From a bacterium (GTDB taxonomy: Bacteria > Spirochaetota > JAHITG01): a stretch of 5,248 nt of DNA. Location: the NCBI GenBank assembly GCA_028711675.1, contig JAQTRT010000219.1:1-5248 (forward strand). Reading direction: 5' to 3'. A program made the translations under genes and the position numbers. Below are positions 1-5,248 of this stretch, piece by piece (positions within the stretch are counted from its first letter, which is position 1; every line of letters begins with the position of its first letter). The notes under the pieces were generated by a model. The model ran no database searches. It was given only the letters and a program-made list of their open reading frames with translations, and was not told where the DNA came from.

Positions 1-14
1 TGCTCTTCCGATCT
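1..14 (+). other. Residual Illumina Read 2 adapter end (artefact)
   Basis: The first 14 bases, TGCTCTTCCGATCT, equal the 3' end of the Illumina TruSeq Read 2 adapter. The T at base 1 fits Read 2 (ending GTGCTCTTCCGATCT) rather than Read 1 (ending ACGCTCTTCCGATCT). The match sits exactly at the window start, which is where an untrimmed read end is left at a contig edge. These bases happen to be open in the frame of the downstream partial gene, so a gene caller would wrongly add residues C-S-S-D to it. Genomic sequence should be taken to begin at base 15. Confidence 0.93.
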
Positions 15-255
15 CTGCGAGGACCTGCTCACCGAGAACCTGGGCATCGAATACGGTTTTTTCAGGGGCCTTATCACGCTCCGTTCCGGGATCAGTCTTT
101 ATAACCTGGGTGCTGAAGGGTATCAGTTCAGCGCAGGCCTCTCCCTGAACACGAGGCTGTTAAAAAAAATGTTCCGTGTCGATTACGCGTTCGGGATCAA
201 CGGTATCAAGACCGGGGCCGGTGTCCATCACCTGGCTCTCGTATTTTCGTTATAG
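15..255 (+). CDS. PorV/PorQ-like outer-membrane beta-barrel protein, C-terminal fragment
   Basis: This is the last ~80 codons of a gene whose start lies outside the window; the first whole native codon is at 16 and the stop is TAG at 253-255. The fragment shows alternating short beta-strands. A segment with NLGIEYGFF is followed by LRSGISLYN, then YQFSAGLSLN, then FRVDYAFGING and a terminal HHLALVFSL. This order (Leu-Gly-x-Glu-Tyr, Leu-Arg-x-Gly, Gly-Leu strand, Asp-Tyr-Ala-Phe, His-x-Leu-x-x-x-Phe end) resembles the C-terminus of PorV/PorQ (FadL-like) barrels. Ending on a hydrophobic strand is typical of outer-membrane proteins. PorV in Bacteroidetes shuttles type IX secretion cargo to the surface; whether this copy does so is inference. 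The next gene starts 9 bases later and its ribosome binding site overlaps this stop codon, so the two are probably translationally linked. A generic outer-membrane porin of another family is the main alternative. Confidence 0.7.
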
Positions 256-258
256 GAG
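254..258 (+). promoter_or_regulatory. Ribosome binding site overlapping the upstream stop codon
   Basis: AGGAG lies six bases before the ATG at 265 and overlaps the TAG stop (253-255) of the barrel gene. This spacing is near optimal and supports the start at 265. The overlap suggests that ribosomes finishing the upstream gene can reinitiate here. Confidence 0.8.
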
Positions 259-264
259 CAAAGT

Positions 265-2673
265 ATGTTATTATTGTTAATAAAAAAAATAAAGATATTG
301 CCGGCCCTTATCCTTCTTCTGATGTTCTCTTCATCCCTCCGGGCCACTATCCTTTATAATTTTGAGACCGTCAATTCGAACAGCGCATGGGAGAAGGATT
401 GGGGATTCGCGGCCAATCCTGTCTGGAGTTCAACATATTCCTACAAAGGGAACGGGTCCGTAAAATATACCAATACCATGATCCATGACTGGAACGGCGC
501 AGGCAAGCGTTACCATGGCGACCCGGGACTTAATTTATCGCGTTACAGCAATCTTTCCATGTGGATACGGACACCGGATACCATCATCAACGGCACGACC
601 TACATGGTGTTCCAGGTTTTCACACGTTCAGGAGGCGCGGCGCACAGCTGGACCAACAGCTGGGGCCCGGAGCTCCAGGGTTTCCTTACTCCCGGCACCT
701 GGTATCATGTGACCATGGCCATTACCAATATCAAATATCCCGACAACGTGAATGATATTGCCTTCCAGGTGAAGAATTTCAATACCACTAATTTCAGCGA
801 AGTTTATATGGACCTTGTGGAAGCGTTCGGCACCAACAGCGTTCCGGAAAACATCACATGCTTTACCGCGCGTTCCACAGGCGCCAGCATCAACCTCACC
901 TGGAAGACGCCGTATAACAGCGATCTTTTTGGTACCATGGTGCGTTACAGAACCAACGGGTTCCCTTCCAGCAGGACCAACGGCCTTCTGCTGTTCGTAA
1001 AGAACGGATTACCGGGAACCGTGTACTATACCAACCACACTGGCTTAATATCCGGAACCACTTATTATTATTCCGCTTTCAGCGTTAATGTATACAGCAA
1101 TTATTCCCTGACGAACAGTTCCTCAAAAGCTTCGGCCTTGTACCTCTCCATGAACACGAATGTTCCGTACGGTGTAAGGAGATTCCTCAGGGCCAGCCAG
1201 GAGATCATCCGGTACGGTTCCGCGAATACCGTAGCCTATAATGCCATGAGCCTGTTCTGGGACCCGCCCGCTGTTAACCTGAGCTTTGTTGATTACGTGC
1301 TTTACCGGGCCACAGAACCGCTCAGTACCGCGAATATCGCTGACGGGAGCGCGGCCAACCTGACCGCCATCCCCATTTCCGACGGTTATGTCACATCTTA
1401 TGTGGACACGAGCGTCCCCTCTTTTTCCACGCGGTATTATTATGCCCTGCATTCGGATTACGGCTCAGCCCTCAAGACCCTGTCCCGGAACATCGCCAGC
1501 CTGGTCTACATACCAGAGGATTATCACGGATGGGTCTATAAAAAAGTGACGCCTGCTTACGTCTGGAAGGAAGCGGAAAGTTACTCGGTCAAGAACGGCA
1601 TTTCGGAAGCGTATTACTCCACGGCGTCCGGCGGCGTGCTCATGGAGAATTTCGAGGATGAGAGCACAGGCGCGTACATCGAGTATTCCGTCACTGTGCC
1701 TGAGGATATGGTCAACGCGTATTTCTACCTGAGGAATTCGGTGGTAAATTACCAGGCTTATCTCAATGTTTACGTGGACGGCAATAAGAAGATCAGCAGC
1801 TGGCCCGTGAACCCGGTCGGCACGGACTGGTACGCCTTTAATTTCCAGAATATTCTGCTGGGCGACGGCAGCCTGAGTAAAGGGACCCATACCGTCAAGA
1901 TCACGCGCACCGGGTATGCGGTCAACCTTGACGGGTTCTTTATTTATGACAACCTGTACAATACTTTTGAGCCGGACAATACCCTGTACAGCGGGTCTGT
2001 GGCCATGCCCCCTGATGTGGAGATCAAGGTGCGGAATATCGCCCTGGATTATAATGCCAAAAGCAAGGTCATGACTGATCCGTATTATTCAAAGGCCGCG
2101 CATAATCCCGGCATCAAAGATCCCCAGGCCCTGACAGCTTATGATATTTCCCTGGAGGGTAAGCCGGGTATCCTGTTCAATAAACTGCTTAATTTTACCA
2201 TGGATTATACGGAATCAGATATGCCTGCCGGGGTCAGGGAAGATGACCTTCAGATCTTTTACTGGGACGGAGAAGACTGGCACAAGGTGGGAGGCGACCT
2301 GGACAAGGACGGAAACCTTATCAATGCGCAGATCAACCATTTCGGCCTGTATGCTGTCTATGCGGCCAATTCCCTGGATACGGATTTCAAATGGTCCTAC
2401 AACCCGTTCCTGCCTAATGGCAGCGGAAATTACCAGAAGAGCACCATGAGCTTTTATCTTGAAAAAAGCTCTTTTGTCAGGGTCAGGATATTCAATCTTT
2501 CAGGACGACTGATGAGGACCCTGCTCGAACAGCAGCTTCAGGCCGGGCCCGTGAGCGTGGAGTGGGATGCCAGGGACAGTAACAATAAGAACGTACCTAT
2601 CGGCGTCTACGTGTATCAGGTGGAAGGTGCGGGTGATAAAGTGCATACCGGCACCATTACGATCCTGAGATAA
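265..2673 (+). CDS. Secreted multi-domain carbohydrate-binding-like protein with FlgD-like/type IX-like C-terminal module
   Basis: An 802-residue exported protein with no recognisable catalytic domain. Residues 1-27 form a signal peptide (KKIK, then a Leu/Ile core, likely cut after LRA); its start is odd in having MLLLLI before the lysines. Residues ~29-188 look like a jelly-roll binding module. Residues ~193-291 and ~318-416 are fibronectin III-like, each with a Tyr-rich strand (TTYYYSAFSV, TRYYYALHSD). Residues ~432-563 resemble CBM6/CBM35, with the E437-A-E439 and L-D556-G pair expected for a structural calcium. Residues ~574-701 are a ZU5-like region (IFYWDGEDWHKVGG, then HFGLYAVYA). Residues ~706-802 are a FlgD-like Ig fold (YNPF at 712, GRLMRTLL at 747, WDARD at 767, GVYVYQVEG at 780), the type of end seen in type IX secretion cargo. 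It probably binds glycan at the cell surface for the downstream hydrolase. The specificity and sorting route are inferred. Confidence 0.85.
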   Translation: MLLLLIKKIKILPALILLLMFSSSLRATILYNFETVNSNSAWEKDWGFAANPVWSSTYSYKGNGSVKYTNTMIHDWNGAGKRYHGDPGLNLSRYSNLSMWIRTPDTIINGTTYMVFQVFTRSGGAAHSWTNSWGPELQGFLTPGTWYHVTMAITNIKYPDNVNDIAFQVKNFNTTNFSEVYMDLVEAFGTNSVPENITCFTARSTGASINLTWKTPYNSDLFGTMVRYRTNGFPSSRTNGLLLFVKNGLPGTVYYTNHTGLISGTTYYYSAFSVNVYSNYSLTNSSSKASALYLSMNTNVPYGVRRFLRASQEIIRYGSANTVAYNAMSLFWDPPAVNLSFVDYVLYRATEPLSTANIADGSAANLTAIPISDGYVTSYVDTSVPSFSTRYYYALHSDYGSALKTLSRNIASLVYIPEDYHGWVYKKVTPAYVWKEAESYSVKNGISEAYYSTASGGVLMENFEDESTGAYIEYSVTVPEDMVNAYFYLRNSVVNYQAYLNVYVDGNKKISSWPVNPVGTDWYAFNFQNILLGDGSLSKGTHTVKITRTGYAVNLDGFFIYDNLYNTFEPDNTLYSGSVAMPPDVEIKVRNIALDYNAKSKVMTDPYYSKAAHNPGIKDPQALTAYDISLEGKPGILFNKLLNFTMDYTESDMPAGVREDDLQIFYWDGEDWHKVGGDLDKDGNLINAQINHFGLYAVYAANSLDTDFKWSYNPFLPNGSGNYQKSTMSFYLEKSSFVRVRIFNLSGRLMRTLLEQQLQAGPVSVEWDARDSNNKNVPIGVYVYQVEGAGDKVHTGTITILR

Positions 2674-2683
2674 AATAAGAGAG

Positions 2684-2690
2684 AAAGGAG
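2684..2690 (+). promoter_or_regulatory. Ribosome binding site for the glycoside hydrolase, with a two-codon ORF before the start
   Basis: AAAGGAG ends nine bases before the ATG at 2700. A closer ATG at 2695 opens only Met-Thr and stops at TGA 2701-2703, which overlaps the 2700 start as ATGA. The 26-base gap after the previous stop holds nothing else: there is no hairpin with a T-run and no promoter that can be made out. The ATG at 2700 is the only one leading to a signal peptide and a long frame. Confidence 0.75.
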
Positions 2691-2699
2691 CGGTATGAC

Positions 2700-5248
2700 A
2701 TGAAAAGATTTATATATATCCTTTTCCTGATCCTGTCCCCTGTGCTGGTCTTTGGCGCTGTTGTCCCGGTTTCTGTCGGGTTCAATAAAGAGGGAAAACC
2801 GTTCATCCAGAGGGAGAATAAGAATTTCATCGCCTGCGGCGTCACCTATCACATGATGGAACACATCAATACATGGGAGGCGGACCTGAAGGCTATGAAA
2901 GAACTTTCCCTTAATACCATCAGGATCGATTTCGGCTGGCAGGATATAGAAAAAAAGGATAACGTGTTCGATTTCACGCGACTGGATAAATTTATTTCCC
3001 TGGCCCAGTCCCAAGGATTTGTACTGGTGATCTCCCTGGCCCCGAATTCCATGAAAAGCTGGCTCCCGGAATGGATGATCTCCGGCCCCCTGGCCAAAGA
3101 ATCCTGGCATCTGATGGACCAGAAGAGCCAGGTCGTACCCGGCGGCTGGTGGAACATCCCTTCACCCGGCAATGATGTTTATATCAAATATTATAAACGG
3201 TACCAGGCTGCTTTGATCAGCCATATCAGGGCTAATTCCTGCATCCTCGGGTATTTGCTTTACAATGAACCGCATTTCCCGGGCGGCAAGGAGGACCCGT
3301 GGTGCGATTATAATCCCAATACGATAAAGAAATTCCAGACATGGCTGGCAGGAAATTACAATAATAATATCAAGGCCCTGAACAAGGCCTGGCAGACGTC
3401 TTATCAAAAGTTCGCGGAGATCGTGCCTATAAACCGTATCCCTGAAGAGTGGCAGGAACTGGCTGTGGAGGAGAGAAAACAGTTCAATGACTGGAGACGG
3501 TTCAGCAGCAGGCTGTGGGCCGGTTTCATGAATTCCCTGATCGCGAACGCCAAGCAGGCTGATCCGGACCATGTGGTCATGGTAACGGAAATGCCGTGGT
3601 GGTTCTGGGGCGAAGGACCGAAAGCCGGCGTGGCCCCTGAAATTTTTGAGAAAGCGGATATCATCGGCATTGATATTTACCCGGGCCCGGACCCTGCCGA
3701 CCAGGATGTCCCTGCTGCCGCGGTCAATATGCTGATGACCCTGTTCAAGAACAAGAAACCGGTCTGGCTTTCCGAGATTAACGAAAAAGCAGGCGATCCG
3801 AAACCGGAGTATTTATCGTACAACATCAGAAGTTCGTTCGAACAGGGAGCCACAGGAGCGCTCTTCTTTGAATGGTCGGACAAGAACGAGAGGATGGACG
3901 GCGGTGCTTACGGTTTAATGAAGGATGCCGCTGCAAGAAATCCCGAGTTCAGCTATTTTAAGGCCATCGTAAAGGAATTGAATAAAAAAAAGAATGAGTA
4001 CCTGAGTTCCGGCCTTGCAGAGCCGGATGTTCAGGTCGTCTGGTCAGAGGATAACATGTTCCAGACTTATAATGATATTGACCATGCTTACCTGGTCCGG
4101 GGCGCTTTCAGTATGCTCGGTAAACATAATGTAAGCCTGAAAGTGATAAGGGAAGAGGACCTGGCAGCCGGTAATTTTTCCGGCAGCCTGCCTGTTCTCC
4201 TTCCTTCCATGCTCCTGCTCAAGACCGGAACATATGAGAAGCTGGTCGCGTATGTGCGCCAGGGCGGTTCCCTTTTCTGCGATACCCGGTTCGGCGAGTG
4301 GCAGGAGGACGCTTCATCCGTGATCAGTGAAAAAGGCACGCCGCGGAATTTCCCTGAACTTGGCCTGAAGATCGTTTCAGGTACAAAAGATACTGAATCA
4401 CAGGTTATCCGTATCCAAAAGGATTTTTACGGCCTGTCCGCGGATGATAAGGACCTTCAGGCAGACGGCTTCAAGGAAGTATTGGCCGGTTCGACCGGAG
4501 CACTGGTCGTGGGGACCTGGAACAGTTCTTCAGACCCTGCCATGATCGCCCTGCCCAAGGTCAATAAGGGCAAAGTGTTTTATTCAGGCACAAGGATCAT
4601 TGACGGCTCTCTCTGGAACCTGGACCGGAGAGCTCTGGACCTTCATTCAAGAACGCTCCTTGGCTTTTTAAAATGGTCAGGCAGGAATATCCAGGCTGCT
4701 CCTGTCAAAGAGGAGAAAGATCCTTCTATAGATAAGGAGCCTGGACCGGCCGCCCCGGACGACGAAGCTCCGGTCATTAATACAGAACAGTACAGTTTCA
4801 TGAGACTCTCATATAACCAGGATTTCATCTCTTTCCCGGCCAATTACGGGAGCGGGACAGGCTATGACCTGCCGGGAGAGGAAATGCCCGGATTCGACGT
4901 TGTGTTCAGCTGTTTGAAACATGACACGGATTTCATCCTGATAGGCGCCAGTGACCAGAACAACACCATGGAATGCCGCGGCCAGAAAATAACGGTTAAC
5001 AGCAGCAAGTATATAAGGGTCCATATCCTCGGGTGTACGCATAACAAGGCGGAAGAGGCAGAGCTGGTCTTAAAGTACAGGAATCCCAGGAAGACCGTTA
5101 TCCTTCCTTTTTACATTGAGGACTGGTGGGGCGGCTGCAACAAGGATAAGCCGGAAGAGCACTGCGCCGTCTCCTTTTCCCACCATAATGAGAAGGAGGG
5201 AGCCAGGTATCCTGAGGTCCATCTTATCCACAAGACCATTGACCTGGA
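2700..5248 (+). CDS. Exported glycoside hydrolase related to family 42 (beta-galactosidase-like), 3' end cut by the window
   Basis: At least 849 codons are open with no stop. Residues 1-20 are a signal peptide (MKRFIYILFL..VFGA), so the enzyme works outside the cytoplasm; most well-studied family 42 enzymes are cytoplasmic. Residues ~28-430 form a clan GH-A TIM barrel: NTIRI with R75, the acid/base in YNEP (N189-E190), FQTWL at 212, LNKAW at 227, and the nucleophile in WLSEIN (E359). The 169-residue spacing of the two glutamates is close to that of Thermus A4 beta-galactosidase (E141/E312). Residues ~442-660 match the family 42 middle (trimerisation, amidotransferase-like) domain. A Pro/Glu/Asp/Lys linker (~664-697) leads to an extra beta-sandwich from residue 698 (GQKITV, then EDWWGG) that is still open at the edge. 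Only C202 remains where family 42 often has a zinc-binding cysteine cluster. Retaining exo-glycosidase chemistry is likely. Galactose specificity is not proven; arabinosidase, fucosidase or another GH-A activity is possible. Confidence 0.82.
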   Translation, partial: MKRFIYILFLILSPVLVFGAVVPVSVGFNKEGKPFIQRENKNFIACGVTYHMMEHINTWEADLKAMKELSLNTIRIDFGWQDIEKKDNVFDFTRLDKFISLAQSQGFVLVISLAPNSMKSWLPEWMISGPLAKESWHLMDQKSQVVPGGWWNIPSPGNDVYIKYYKRYQAALISHIRANSCILGYLLYNEPHFPGGKEDPWCDYNPNTIKKFQTWLAGNYNNNIKALNKAWQTSYQKFAEIVPINRIPEEWQELAVEERKQFNDWRRFSSRLWAGFMNSLIANAKQADPDHVVMVTEMPWWFWGEGPKAGVAPEIFEKADIIGIDIYPGPDPADQDVPAAAVNMLMTLFKNKKPVWLSEINEKAGDPKPEYLSYNIRSSFEQGATGALFFEWSDKNERMDGGAYGLMKDAAARNPEFSYFKAIVKELNKKKNEYLSSGLAEPDVQVVWSEDNMFQTYNDIDHAYLVRGAFSMLGKHNVSLKVIREEDLAAGNFSGSLPVLLPSMLLLKTGTYEKLVAYVRQGGSLFCDTRFGEWQEDASSVISEKGTPRNFPELGLKIVSGTKDTESQVIRIQKDFYGLSADDKDLQADGFKEVLAGSTGALVVGTWNSSSDPAMIALPKVNKGKVFYSGTRIIDGSLWNLDRRALDLHSRTLLGFLKWSGRNIQAAPVKEEKDPSIDKEPGPAAPDDEAPVINTEQYSFMRLSYNQDFISFPANYGSGTGYDLPGEEMPGFDVVFSCLKHDTDFILIGASDQNNTMECRGQKITVNSSKYIRVHILGCTHNKAEEAELVLKYRNPRKTVILPFYIEDWWGGCNKDKPEEHCAVSFSHHNEKEGARYPEVHLIHKTIDL

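Noticed and set aside
1123..1890. Long open frames on the minus strand opposite the binding protein
   Set aside because: They lie antisense to a gene with clear domains, have no ribosome binding site or recognisable protein pattern, and are typical of codon-bias shadows.
2296..2331. D-x-D-x-D-G loop (residues 678-684 of the 802-residue protein) as a dockerin or EF-hand
   Set aside because: It is single, lacks the acidic residue at position 12 and has no paired repeat. It lies inside the ZU5-like region, where an Asp-rich turn after the WHKVGG strand is expected.
2674..2699. Promoter or terminator between the binding protein and the hydrolase
   Set aside because: The gap is only 26 bases, with no hairpin plus T-run and no -35/-10 pair; it contains little beyond the ribosome binding site.
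2941..2963. Run of A residues in the hydrolase gene and similar A-runs at 161-169 and 282-289 as possible slippery frameshift sites
   Set aside because: In each case the normal frame continues with recognisable protein features on both sides, and no stop or second frame would explain a programmed shift.
2616..5047. Many minus-strand open frames opposite the hydrolase gene
   Set aside because: The + strand frame encodes a convincing GH42-like enzyme across the whole stretch; the opposing frames overlap each other and show no protein family features.

Overview
The window looks like one end-to-end piece of a bacterial metagenomic contig, read entirely on the + strand. It holds three tightly packed genes, two of them cut by the window edges. 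The first 14 bases match the end of the Illumina Read 2 adapter rather than genomic DNA, so the true sequence probably starts at base 15. The mixed base composition, a PorV/PorQ-like outer-membrane barrel and an exported protein with a FlgD-like/type IX-like C-terminal module point to a diderm bacterium. Candidates are the Fibrobacteres-Chlorobi-Bacteroidetes group or one of the uncultured candidate phyla that share these modules (Elusimicrobia-, Omnitrophica- or Goldbacteria-like lineages). The exact lineage cannot be fixed from the sequence alone.

Layout: (1) bases 15-255, the last ~80 codons of a PorV/PorQ-like outer-membrane beta-barrel; (2) bases 265-2673, a complete 802-residue secreted protein made only of beta-sandwich modules: a jelly-roll, two fibronectin III-like domains, a CBM6/35-like domain, a ZU5-like region and a FlgD-like/type IX-sorting-like end; (3) bases 2700-5248, an exported glycoside hydrolase related to family 42, open at its 3' end after 849 codons. 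The gaps are 9 and 26 bases, each with a purine-rich ribosome binding site and no terminator or obvious promoter, so the genes are probably co-transcribed.

Together they suggest a cell-surface glycan system. A non-catalytic multi-domain binding protein and an exported retaining exo-glycosidase (probable beta-galactosidase-like or related activity) would act outside the cytoplasm. The PorV-like barrel may belong to the machinery that carries or anchors such C-terminally tagged proteins. That link is inference from gene order and module types. No RNA gene, mobile element, CRISPR array or inverted repeat of note was seen, and there is no gene-free stretch longer than 30 bases apart from the adapter.
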